Part shown: in pieces, positions 13,801 through 23,534 of the stretch
How the letters are laid out: every line of letters starts with the position of its first letter
Numbering within the stretch: position 1 is the first letter of the stretch
Assembly: GCA_907165065.1 (NCBI GenBank)
Contig: OU015528.1
Location: forward strand, 34,742,515-34,806,514
Source of the DNA: Caprimulgus europaeus
Taxonomy: Eukaryota; Chordata; Aves; Caprimulgiformes; Caprimulgidae
Direction of reading: 5' to 3'
DNA: 64,000 bases
Made by a program: the position numbers and the translations under genes
Notes under the pieces: model-generated
Told to the model about the DNA's origin: nothing
The model's database searches: none
What the model saw: the letters and a program-made list of their open reading frames with translations, nothing else

Positions 13801-14090
13801 AAAAAAAATTATTGAAATTAAACTGGTGTTGTAGAACATCAAATGTTTACACATTAGTTGAGAGTTAACTCTGACTGAAAAGCTAATATGATTCCTAAAT
13901 TTCCAAAGAGTAAAATTTTGAAACACTAGTGACAAGAAGCAACTTCTCATTTTAAGGTTTTGTTGGTTTATTTTTTTTAGTTTAGTTCATAAGCTTATGG
14001 AAAAGAGTATGTAACTAAATGGTATGCATTATATGCATATATAATGCATATATATATGCATTAGATTCAGTAAATCTAATTTCTGACATG
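13801..14090. other. AT-rich spacer with palindromic ATGCAT cluster
   Basis: Short AT-rich segment between the old LINE and the LTR. It contains four ATGCAT hexamers at 14024, 14033, 14044 and 14056 in an alternating AT background (14020-14063). No gene. Confidence 0.6.
14020..14063. repeat. ATGCAT/AT-rich palindromic cluster
   Basis: Four ATGCAT palindromes occur within 38 bp at 14024-14029, 14033-14038, 14044-14049 and 14056-14061, joined by TA repeats, so that most of the block can pair with itself. It sits about 30 bp from the 3' end of the neighbouring minus-strand LTR. It may be a simple decayed dinucleotide repeat, a cruciform-forming site, or POU-octamer-like sites (ATGCATAT). Confidence 0.6.
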
Positions 14091-14710
14091 TGTGATAATT
14101 TAACTTGGCTGGCAGCGAAATGCGACACAGCCACTTATACCCTTCACTCTTCCCTCCACTCAGGTAACGGGGGAGAGAATTGGAGAGGTAAAGGTAAGGG
14201 GCCTTGTAAGTTGAGATAAGAACAATTTAATAATTAGAGTAAAATAAAATTAAAATAGCAATAATAATAATAATAGTAACAACAACAACAACAACAACAA
14301 CAACATAGAGATATATATCAGTGATACACAGTACAAATTCTCATCACCTGCTGATAGTGATCCTGGAGGAGCAAAAAGGAACCCTGAAACTGAAATCACA
14401 ATCCTGGAAGAGTGAACCTGAGCGATTCCCAAGAGAATTTCCCCACGTTCCAGTCAGCCCTCATTAATATACTGAACATGGTGAAATATGATATGGAATA
14501 TCTTAATGGCATATCCAACTTTCAATTCTGGGTTTTGCTAACTACTACACTTTCTCCCTCCCAGTCTTTTGCACTTGCAAACTACCCAAACAAAATATCT
14601 TTGTACCTTATCAGCATTTTTCTCATAAAAAATCCCATACTGAAACCAAAACACAGTGCTTTCTAGCTACTATAAAGAAACATCAAACTTCCATCCTGAA
14701 TGAAAGTTTA
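14091..14710 (-). mobile_element. Solo LTR, avian ERV family A (minus strand)
   Basis: Read on the minus strand, this ~620-bp block aligns by eye, in the same order, with the plus-strand blocks at 35939-36547 and 62862-63493. Shared landmarks are the 'ctgggagggagaa' segment (14550-14562 here), a TATA-like 'tatatta' (14465-14471), a trinucleotide-rich stretch (14259-14304), an ATTAAA poly(A) signal (14226-14231) followed by 'cttatctcaac', and a 3' end reading 'gttaaattatcaca'. The order promoter, poly(A) signal, short U5 is that of a retroviral LTR. No internal viral sequence flanks it, so it is a solo LTR. The 5' edge near 14710 is eroded and approximate. Confidence 0.82.
14259..14304. repeat. 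(AAT)n-(AAC)n trinucleotide microsatellite inside LTR
   Basis: About six AAT/ATA units (14259-14275) run into about nine AAC units (14277-14304). The other two copies of this LTR have only a short, irregular TTA/TTR stretch at the same place, so this microsatellite probably grew inside the LTR after insertion. Confidence 0.9.
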
Positions 14711-15056
14711 TTGATGATGAAAAATGCATGTTTAAAACACTAGAGCAATCCATTTATTAAGCACTCAACACGGTGCTTTTACTGGTTCAAATGTTTAGTT
14801 AAAAATAGGATGTGCAAATAAATAATTCAAATTACAATATCAATGCATTCCATATATGAAAGCTATCCTCCTCATTACAACTTTTTATCTCTGAACTCAG
14901 CCTTTGATTTTTAAAACTGATTGGCTGAAGTTACAATAAAGTCTCTGTGAACTAGACTTTGAGGGGGAAATTGCTAAATATTTTTGTCTACTTGTTTCGT
15001 GGCAAACCAGAGAATAAAGATGTAAGTGGTCTTACTGGTGCAAACATTCAAATTGA
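14711..15056. other. AT-rich spacer between two solo LTRs
   Basis: About 350 bp of ordinary AT-rich sequence with no gene and no internal retroviral sequence. It separates two unrelated LTRs, so they are independent insertions rather than the two ends of one provirus. Confidence 0.6.
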
Positions 15057-15061
15057 ATGTC

Positions 15062-15671
15062 TGTCTCGATCCGATGTCGGGATCATTCAAATATCCCGAT
15101 CCGATGTCGGGGAAAGGTTTCGATATGTTCCCAAGAGCGAGATTAAGACGCAAACGAGGTCAAATGCCGCATTCCCGAAACACCGTTTATTACCAAAAAT
15201 AATAAGGAGGGTAGCGATAGGACAGAATGGAAAGAAAGATGGAAAAGAAGAAAGGAGTCGGGATAGGGCAGCAAGAATAGTCACCACCACCGGTCCAGCG
15301 GCGAGGCGACGGTGAAGGGGCGGGTGAGGAGGTCTCAGTTGCTTGTTGCACGTGGTGCAGCGTGGCGTGGTGCGGTCAGGCAGTCAGGTGGTCGTCCTCT
15401 CTGTCCCTTTTCCTCTCTCTCTTTCTTCCCTGCTTCTCCTGTTGCCCATGCAGGTCTTCCTTAAGTACCCCTTCGAGGGCTGTGGTTACCATAGCAATGG
15501 CACGTCTCTTTGTGCCTCCCCAGCACTAGGGCAGGGACATGTCCGGGCAGAAGACCTCCTGCGGGCAGGGCATTTCACAAGTCGTTTCCTTCTCAGTGGT
15601 CTCGTGAAAACAATCTTGCCAGTGATCTTGCAGACAATCTTTGAGGCAAGATAATGGTGCCGCTCCTCACA
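15062..15671 (-). mobile_element. Solo LTR, family B, with target-site duplication
   Basis: This 610-bp GC-richer island, with many CpGs in an AT-rich region, has TG...CA termini bounded by a 5-bp duplication. On the minus strand it begins TGTGAGGAGCGG. A weak TATA-like element (CTTAAGG, 15469-15475) and an AATAAA poly(A) signal (15186-15191) lie in the expected order, followed by a U5 of ~120 bp. Near its 3' end a 15-bp unit, CGATCCGATGTCGGG on the plus strand, occurs at 15067-15081 and 15097-15111. Retained CpGs and clean termini suggest a fairly young insertion. It is unrelated by eye to families A and C. The family name is not known to me. The open frames across it are incidental. Confidence 0.78.
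15485..15498 (+). promoter_or_regulatory. X-box (RFX-type) like motif in LTR U3
   Basis: 'gttaccatagcaat' matches the palindromic RFX X-box pattern (GTTRCCATGGYAAC) apart from two positions. It lies in the U3 part of the family B LTR, just upstream of the TATA-like element on the minus strand. Binding is inference. Confidence 0.35.
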
Positions 15672-18557
15672 ATGTCATAGGCAGAAGGCATTACTATTTA
15701 GCACAGAGGGTCATGTATCTGCTAAGTGACAATTCAGTCTATCAATTCCTTAAAAATTAAAACAACTACATAAAATTTTTCAAACTCTCAGACATAACAG
15801 CAATTAATTTGTACCTGTTTTTATAGCATCAGACTTAGACTAAAGGGTACAAAAATATTTCTGTTTCCTATTGATCAGAAACCCTGTAAATGACTCTTAA
15901 TTTGATTGAGCTTATTTGAAGTTCATTCTTCTCTTCTCATTCAGTGACAAAAAAAAAGCTCTGGATACAATAATAAATTATATTTTACGAATGACTGCAT
16001 CACATGTTATCACATCATCTTAAAGATAGTCTATTTCAAATTAAATATATCCCTTCTGCTGAAAAGAGGAAAATCAAGGAGAAAAATGTCAGTACTAATG
16101 TAAAATTGTTACTGATTCTGATGGTGTATTTCAGCTATTTAATATGGCATGGCAACATGACATTCAGAAACACAAAGCGTGTAAGGTATGAAGTTGTTCC
16201 TCAACATGTTTATGTTGGATTTTGGATGCCCAGGACAATTTTCACTACATGGCATTACAGAAGGATAGTAAAACATTTCCTGCTGCTAACGGTGTCTCCT
16301 TGTCACTCCCAGTCTTTCAGGTCAAGTTCTGTCTACATTACATCAGACTTTTAGGGCCTTTACAAATTCTGTTTTATAAAGGGCTGAAGGATGTGCCATC
16401 TGTCCAAGATGTCCATTCAGTATGGTGAGGGAATACTGTGTGCAGTCCCACACAAAGATAAATGGAGCTGTCTAAGCTGGAATGTGATGGACATCTGCTG
16501 CTCTCGTTGAGAGTATTTAAAAAATATTCATAAAATTACCAAGAGGGCTGAAGAAAAAGCTTTAAATCCATGAGCTAGTGCTTTTCTTTTGTTTTCCCAT
16601 AAATTGCCACAGTTGGGTGCTTTTGTTTTTCCTTTAGATGAAAAGATGAACATTTGGTCCTAGTTATCATTGCAAAGGAGGCTTTATCTGGGAACATTAT
16701 TAGAAAATAGGTTACTCCTTGTCTTTTTGTCAAATATTAGTCTAAATGTTTTGCATTTTCTTTTTGCAAAGTTCTCACTCACTTTAACTGTAGATGTTTG
16801 AGTCCCCTTGTCTGACAGTTTTGCACATACATGCAAATATGCCACAAAAAACAGGGAACCAAACATCTCAGGAAGATGAACCAATTGTGACTGTTATTAT
16901 AATGGTAGAGCGAGCAGTCTCAGAGCAATGATAGAAGGATGGAGCCCCATGACAAACTCTGGAGGCAATTGCTCTAAAATATTTATTCAATAAAAAAGAA
17001 AAATCCTACTTCCTCTAATGCTGTTATTGCCATTTGGCTGAAGAACAATTCACAAAGGAATTATTTTAACTGAAAGTTTGTTTTTGTGTTTGTTTTGTTT
17101 TGGGGTTTTCTTGTGCTTTTGGCTTAAAAACAATTTAAACACTTTTTGTTAAAGCAAGATTAGCCCTACTTCACATTTCCACATGCATACAAATATTTAT
17201 TCTCCTCATCTCTCAGGAGTTTATTGATTTCTGCAGCATCACAAGGTCTTTTGCTCCTAAACACAAACTCTCTTTGTCTTCCATTCCATCAAAAGAAAAA
17301 ACCTTTGGGAAGTTTGACAATCCAGTGCACTGCTCCCTAGCCTACTTAAGGTATTTTTCAGGGATAAATAAATTTTGTCTTGTATTTAGACATTCTTTCC
17401 TCACACCACTACTACATGTTAAATTTTCAGTGCCTTAAGTAGCTGATTGATAGTAATTACCTGTATGATATACACTGGGGCTTGGCTGTTGTTTCAAATG
17501 GCACCTACACCTAAGATATTTCAAGCTCTTTGCTTTACTGCCCCTTATTGCTTATGTAACTCTCCCAGGTAACACAGTATATTTTTGCTCTGAAGGGCAC
17601 AGCATGTGCTAGTATGAAGTGGTTGAGAGAGGGTTGCTGGAACCAAAAGTAACCGAGTCCTGTCTGCTGCTCCTGTCCTTTTCCTCATAGTGTTTCCCTT
17701 CCTGCCCCTGCTGCTTTTGCATCTGAAAAGGTTGCATTCTCCCTGGAACTCAGCAATCACTGTTCCTTATCTGTCATCACCTCTCTGAGATGAAGCAGTA
17801 AACAGTGGTAATTGTTGGTGTAAAAATAACCATTAAATGTGAACTATTAACAGTCATGGTGAATATTAGAACAGGTCTAATTTTAGACACATGGACAAGT
17901 ACCATTTCACTAAAGTGTATGAGTTACATGGTATTCATGCTAAAAATATTATAAGGCAAAATTGTTTTGGTTTTGTAAATTATTCCCTGTTTTTTCCTTT
18001 GCTTGAAATACTTAGACCAGAAACCTATGTTTTTAATCATCCTGGAATTACTAACAGAATTTTCCTCTCTGTATGAACAATTCCAGACAGACAAACTGTT
18101 ATATTTTGAATTTAAAGCAAGTTTGGGAGAGAAAGACTGGTAGTTCTGCTGTGTCTTATTCTTGGTTTTATTTCTTGCAAAATGAGAGGAAAGAACTGAG
18201 AAGAGGATGTCTGTTTTACAAGGTTCTTGTTTTATTTTTAACTTCAAAAGTATATTTTTTTTTTCAATAGTAATAGTGCTTTTCACTAAAGAAACTGAAT
18301 GGGAAAAATATTATTGCCTATCAGACACTAACTTGTGTCATGAGTACAATTATCTTTTCTTAAATGTGAGAAATGTTTGGATTTATGGCTAGCTAAAACT
18401 GGCACACTGCAGAAGAGTTCAGTGTGATTTACAGGAGCATGACATCCAGTCCTCAGATTTCAACATCTCTTTATTGTGCTCACTGTCCTTGTGGAAAGGA
18501 TGCCTTTTGAAAGCCAGCATAATCTCCATGAGAAATCTCCTTTAAAAAACTGGCAAT
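15672..18557. other. AT-rich non-coding DNA, no gene recognised
   Basis: No recognisable gene or transposon. It includes a T/G-rich patch near 17078-17120. Open frames are short and overlap on both strands without family resemblance. Confidence 0.6.
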
Positions 18558-19649
18558 TCTGGTGGATTGACCTGGCTGGATGCCAGGTGCCCACCAAAGC
18601 TGCTCTACCACTCCCCTCTTCAGCTGGACAGAGGAAAGAAAATGTAATGCGTGAGTCAAGATAAAGACAAGGAGATCCCTCTGCAATTACTGTGATGGGC
18701 AAAACAGACTTGACTTGGGGAAAATTAGCTTAATTTATTACCAATCAAATCAGAGTAGGATAATAAGAAGTAAAACCAAATCTTAAAACCTCTTTTCTCC
18801 ACCCCTCCCTTCTTCCCAGGCTCAACTTCACTCCTGATTTCTCTTCCTCCTCCCCATAAGCAGCGCAGGGGGACTGGGAATAGGGGTTGAGGTCAGTTCA
18901 CCACACGTCTCTGCTGATCCTTCCCCCTCAGGGGTAGGACTCCTCACACTCTTCCCCTGCTCCCGCAGGGTCTCCTGGGGTCCCTCTGACAGGACACAGA
19001 CCTCCATGAATTTCTCTGATGTGAGTCTATCTGACATGCTGCAGTTTTTCACAAACTACTCCAGTGTGGCTTCCTTCCATGGTGTGCAGTCCTTCAGGAG
19101 CAGACTGCTCCAGCTTGGGTCCCCTACAGGGTCACAAGTCCTGCCAGCAAACCTGCTCCAGCGTGGGCTCCTCTCTCCATGGGGCCACAGGTCCTGCCAG
19201 GAGCCTGCTCCAGCACAGGCTTCCCATGGGGTCACAGGTGGAGATCTGCTCCACTGTTAATCTCCATGGTCTGCAGGGGGACAGCCTGCATCACCATGGT
19301 CTTCACCAAGGGCTGCAGGGGAATCTCTGCTCCATCACCTGGAGCACCTCCTCCTCCTCCTTCTTCTCTGACTTTTGTGTCTGCAGAGTTGTTTTTCACT
19401 TATTCTTACTCCTTTCTTCTGACTGGTGCAGTTGCTTTGCCACAGGTTTTTTTTTCCCCCCTTCTTCTTAAATGTGTTATCACAAAGACACTACCACCAT
19501 TGATGATTGGCTTGGCCAGCAGTAGGTCCATCTTGGAGCTGGCTGGCACTGGCTCTGCTAGACACAGGGGAAGCTTTGGGCAGCTTTTCACAAAAGCCAC
19601 CCCTGTAGCCCCCCATGCTACCAAAACCTTCCCACACAAACCCAATACA
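18558..19649 (-). mobile_element. Long solo LTR, avian ERV family C (minus strand)
   Basis: On the minus strand this ~1.09-kb block starts TGTATTGGGTTTG (19649 downwards) and ends '..caggtcaatccaccaga' at 18558. I recall both ends, and the stretch 'ggtaataaattaagc' around an AATAAA poly(A) signal (18734-18739), from a very abundant bird LTR, probably class III/ERVL-like. A CCAAT box (19505-19510) and a TATA-like TTTAAG (19468-19474) lie upstream. The middle holds degenerate tandem repeats. The flanks 'gcaat' (18553-18557) and 'gctat' (19650-19654) differ at one base and may be an eroded 5-bp target-site duplication. No gag/pol sequence adjoins. The long frames across it (for example 19179-19775 plus) reflect GC-rich, stop-poor LTR sequence, not genes. 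Confidence 0.85.
19099..19330. repeat. Degenerate ~50-bp tandem repeats inside family C LTR
   Basis: Units beginning 'ctgctccagc' recur at about 19105, 19155 and 19205, each followed by a 'gggtcacaggtcctgccag'-like half. The pattern then degrades into 'ctgctcc...ctgcaggggg' units at about 19247-19325. The repeats lie between the promoter and the poly(A) signal of the LTR. Confidence 0.75.
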
Positions 19650-22600
19650 GCTATGTATTTCTACCCTGAAGACATCTCTGGCAAAATGATGCAACCTACA
19701 CAGCTGATTCTTGGTTACCAGATACCTACAGATTATAGTTCACACAAAACAGAAGAGACCAAAATGTTTGATTAAAATAATTCATCTTTCAAATTAAATT
19801 ATTAATACTTTGGTTCAGCAAGATGAAGCCAAATTAATCACTGCTTTTTGGAAGACTAGGATGTCTTAAAGTTTAGAAAGAACTTGATATCTAGATCTCT
19901 AAATTTCTCTGAAATTAAACTTTTACAACCATTTCAGGCTGAAATGCAATTCTTTTGGAAATAATCTGGACTATTGCAGTCATTTGGAGAGTGGTTTGGA
20001 GAAGGGTAAAAGTTCTCCCTGGCATCCTTCGGGTCATTTTCTGACAATAATTGTTATAATTTTTATTAATAAATGCTTATAAGCTTTAGCTTAGAATTTT
20101 TATAGGTCATCCCTAGGAATACCACTGTCCTATGGTCATTGTTCATCCTGACACAATCCCTGCCCAAATGAAAGTGGTATTTTATCCAGCAGGAGTAAAT
20201 GCTTTATGTGTGTGAAAGCTTTGTGGAGTTACTGTGCAGGAAGTACCTTTTACTTCTTTACTGTACAAGTCTGCCTGAGCACATATATGTGGCACTACAT
20301 AGTATAATAAAAGCACTCATACACATTTTCAGTAGTATAACAATTATGTGCAGACAAGATGAAGTTTGTAAATTCAGCCAGATCCAAATTTGCATGTATC
20401 TAAGGCAAAAATATGAGGCATATTTGTTGTGCTGGTGAAAAATTTCTGAGAGATACAGCAATGACAAAATCCATAGTGTTGGCACAGATAAAATTTTTTC
20501 TGCCAATCTAATTGCAGGAAAAAATCCACCCACAGCCCACGTTTAGAAATATTGCAGGGAGGTTATTAGCAAGAGAAGAGTGTTTTTTTACTTATCTATA
20601 TGTAATTGTTAAAATCACTGCAGGAATTAAGTGTTTGGGTTTTGAACCTGCATATTAAATATTTTTAATAGGTCTATATATATATTTGGTTTTGAAAACT
20701 GCAATTGTTCCTGCAGTTTCCTTGTCCAAGCACTTTTGCTTATGCATGGTATTCTACTTATGAACAAGCTGACCTTTTTGATAAATTCCACTGAAAATTT
20801 TGATGGAGTATAGGCACAAAGAGTAAGCACACCTGCTCTTTCTAGTATGAAACATATGAGTTTCTTCTCTCTGCCAAATGGTTCTCCTTTTGAATCTGTG
20901 ATGCTCGTATTTTAGAGTGTAAAACAGGAGTCATGATGACTCAGACACAGGACTTATTGTATGTGCTTTATTCTTTGGAAGACAAGGGAAAAATCTTGTC
21001 TCTGGACAAAGTCAGTGGAAAAAGGATTGGATTTCACCCTTGCACATTGTAACTCAAATTATTGCCTCAGAGATCTCAGACATTGCAGAGAATGATTTGA
21101 TTGGTTGCACACATTTCCTTGTATTTGAATATTTTAATCTTCCTGTAGCAGTGTTGCTTTGAGGAGTGGTGGGGTTTATTCAGAAGAAGGAAAAAGTCAT
21201 AATCTCAATCTAGAACTCAAATACTAAGTAACCACAGATAAACCAAAGGTACCTTTAACAAGTGAGTGCCTCAGCCTATCTACATCCTGATGTTCAGCCA
21301 CTGAATTTTCTAAAACACAACTGGCTAGGTTTCTACTAGGTCCTGTGTTTTCCTTATCTTGACCTTTGTAGTATAAAAGAAAATATTTTTATTATAAGAT
21401 AAAAATGGAGAACACCAATGACAAAAAATTAAACTAGAAAAATTATTAACCCAACAGGAAACAACAAGAAAAATGTTTATTGTCTGAATAGATGATCAGA
21501 AGAAAATGTTTTATGAGCACATCTCAAAAACAGGTCTGAAATTTTAATATTCTTGTTAGAAATAGCCTGTTTTCTTGTCTCTGAAAGGAAACACTAAAAT
21601 TAGACAAATAAAGAAATTAACTGGAATTAAAATTATGCTATCATATGTTAAGGCTAGAGCCAGACCAGATGTCTGATACTGAGTCACGGACTGATTATGT
21701 TTAGGTACGTTGAAGACAACTTTCTTTCATACTGAGAGGTTAAAGGCTACCATAAAAGTCAATACTTTCTTATTATAACACCTGCTCCTCTTACTTTTTT
21801 GTGATATATATTCAGTTTGAAGGAGAACCTGACAAACTGATGTCAGTTGACCATATCCTTTATTTTCTCACTAGAAACTTGTAAGTGTCCCATTCTGTCC
21901 TCTAAGTAATGAAGTCAGCGATAAAAATAACATCAGTATGTTCAGAAACACAAGTATCTCTTTTATATGGAGCCTATATCAAACATATAAGCTGTATTTT
22001 TTTTTAACAACTACAACAATTTTTGCTGCTAGCTGCATGCACTCATTTATGCTATAAGTGATGATAGAGATAAATGAGCATTGGTCCAGAATTTTCTCTC
22101 AATTCTATTTTTTTTTTCTGTTTCCATTTTCCTTCTTATTTTCTTTTCCATTGCCCTGTATATTCTGTGTTCTTTTCATCTTTTCATCTTCGCATTAGAT
22201 TACAAATGACGTATAATACATTAACATATCTGATAAGTGGTGTTAAATATATGCTTATATATAAATGACCACATAGGAAGAAAGTCCTCTTGTTTTTTTG
22301 AAAGTTTGATCCAGGCTTAAAGTTTATTGCAGTGAGCCAGGAAGGTGAAAAATCAGTAGGACCACAGAGCTAACTCCAGCAGGAAGGTTGGGGGTGTAGC
22401 AAAAGCAGGTTTTTGCTGGCTTCCCATGACGGGTCCGCCAGCCCTATCATGGCATTATCCTCCTTGAATTTTGTGTAATATCAGTTTATTTTTTATTGGA
22501 AGGCACACAATAAACTTATGGTACCCAGAAAGCAAAAGAACTTTAAAACACTCTAAAGAAATAAGCAGAAATGCTGCCATCTGAGAAAATTATCTATTTT

Positions 22601-23177
22601 CTCCATCTACTCTAAACCAATGCAATTACCAAGAGAATAGTTTCCTGGAACAGGGTCTGTAGTCTGTACCAGAATTCTGGTACAGCCATCAATGCAGTCT
22701 ATTCGAAAACCTTAATTATAAGTATTGTTGTTTTCTGTCTTGGTCTCTCTTCTTCTATCCTTATTATGTGTTACATATGTGGGGAGGAAGAAGAGGAAAG
22801 TATTGAAGATAGCATTTGGTAAAACACTAAATATCCTCATTTTGAGACTCTAAAATATAATTAAAAGACTTTAAAAACCTGCTAGTTTTTAGAATATAGT
22901 GAATAAACAATATTCTTGAAGTGCTGCTTTGGTCTGTAGTGGGTGTATGGTTGATTTTAGCACAGTTCACCATTCAGGAAAACCTTACTAATATCAAAAA
23001 CATTTATTTCCTTCACATGAAACCACTCTAGTGACAGAATGGACCTGGAAAAAAATGAAGTATCTCATTTCCTTGTTAGAAACATTTGTATTCTGTTTTA
23101 TGGAGCAGATCATCCTGAGTACCATCACACAGTACATTCAGAACAACCAAATGATCAGGCCCAGTCACCATGGATGA
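19650..23177. other. AT-rich non-coding DNA, no gene recognised
   Basis: No host gene recognised. A pyrimidine-rich stretch lies at about 22088-22195. A candidate retroposed 3' end at 22290-22470 is listed separately. Confidence 0.55.
22290..22470 (-). other. Candidate retroposed 3' end (poly(A) signal plus A run)
   Basis: On the minus strand a GC-richer ~150-bp stretch ends with AATAAA (22328-22323), and 24 nt further on lies a short A run (22298-22292). That is the spacing of a genuine poly(A) site followed by a short genomic poly(A). It could be the eroded 3' end of a processed transcript or the R-U5 of an LTR. I recognise no coding sequence in it, and chance is possible. Confidence 0.3.
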
Positions 23178-23534
23178 CCATGGAGAAAGGGAGGCTCAGG
23201 GGAGACCTTATCACTCTCTACAATTACCTGAAAGGAGGGTGTAGAGAGGTGGGGGTCAGTCTGTTCAACCAAGTAACAAGTGATAGGACAAGAAGAAATG
23301 ATCTCAAGTTGCACCAAGGGAAGTTTAGTTTGGATATTAGGAAGAATTTCTTTACGGAAAAGGTTATCAGGCATTGGAATGGGACAGTGGTAGAGTCTCC
23401 GTCCCAGGAGGTATTTAAGAGTTGTGTAGACATAGTGCTTGGGGATGTGGCTTAGTCGAGGCCTTGCCAGTGTTAGGTTAATGATTGGACTCAATGATCT
23501 TAAAGGCCCAGTCTAGGCAAATCTCTGATTCTAT
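23178..23534 (+). mobile_element. CR1 LINE 3' end fragment
   Basis: Begins near the '[10 protein letters not shown]' point of CR1 ORF2 and runs to the 3' terminus 'tgattctat' at 23534. It contains 'gaatttctttacggaaaagg' (23344-23363) and a recognisable CR1 3' UTR. The 5' truncation near 23178 and the substituted bases mark an old inactive copy. Confidence 0.93.
23182..23458 (+). pseudogene. CR1 ORF2 C-terminal remnant
   Basis: About 90 codons stay open and read as the C-terminal tail of CR1 ORF2 ('[17 protein letters not shown]', '[15 protein letters not shown]', '[14 protein letters not shown]') up to a stop after '..VLGDVA'. The same tail in the 39196 copy reads '[17 protein letters not shown]'. 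Here the RLPRE part has decayed to GTVVE. It carries none of the catalytic RT motifs and cannot act alone. Open frame upstream of 23178 is not CR1-like. Confidence 0.85.

Larger units (their letters stand above)
15057..15676. repeat. 5-bp target-site duplication flanking family B LTR
   Basis: The pentamer 'atgtc' occurs directly before (15057-15061) and directly after (15672-15676) the LTR; the preceding base is also the same, so up to 6 bp match. With these limits the LTR begins TG and ends CA, as retroviral integration predicts. Confidence 0.75.

Noticed and set aside
14959..15315. 118-codon basic plus-strand frame
   Set aside because: It crosses the LTR boundary at 15062 and runs antisense through R-U5, so it is composite noise.
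14091..15671. The two adjacent minus-strand LTRs as the two ends of one provirus
   Set aside because: They differ in sequence throughout, and the 350 bp between them has no retroviral content. The second has its own target-site duplication.
19179..19775. 198-codon plus-strand frame
   Set aside because: It runs antisense through the family C LTR, whose GC-rich tandem repeats lack stops, and leaves the LTR before ending. No domain is visible.
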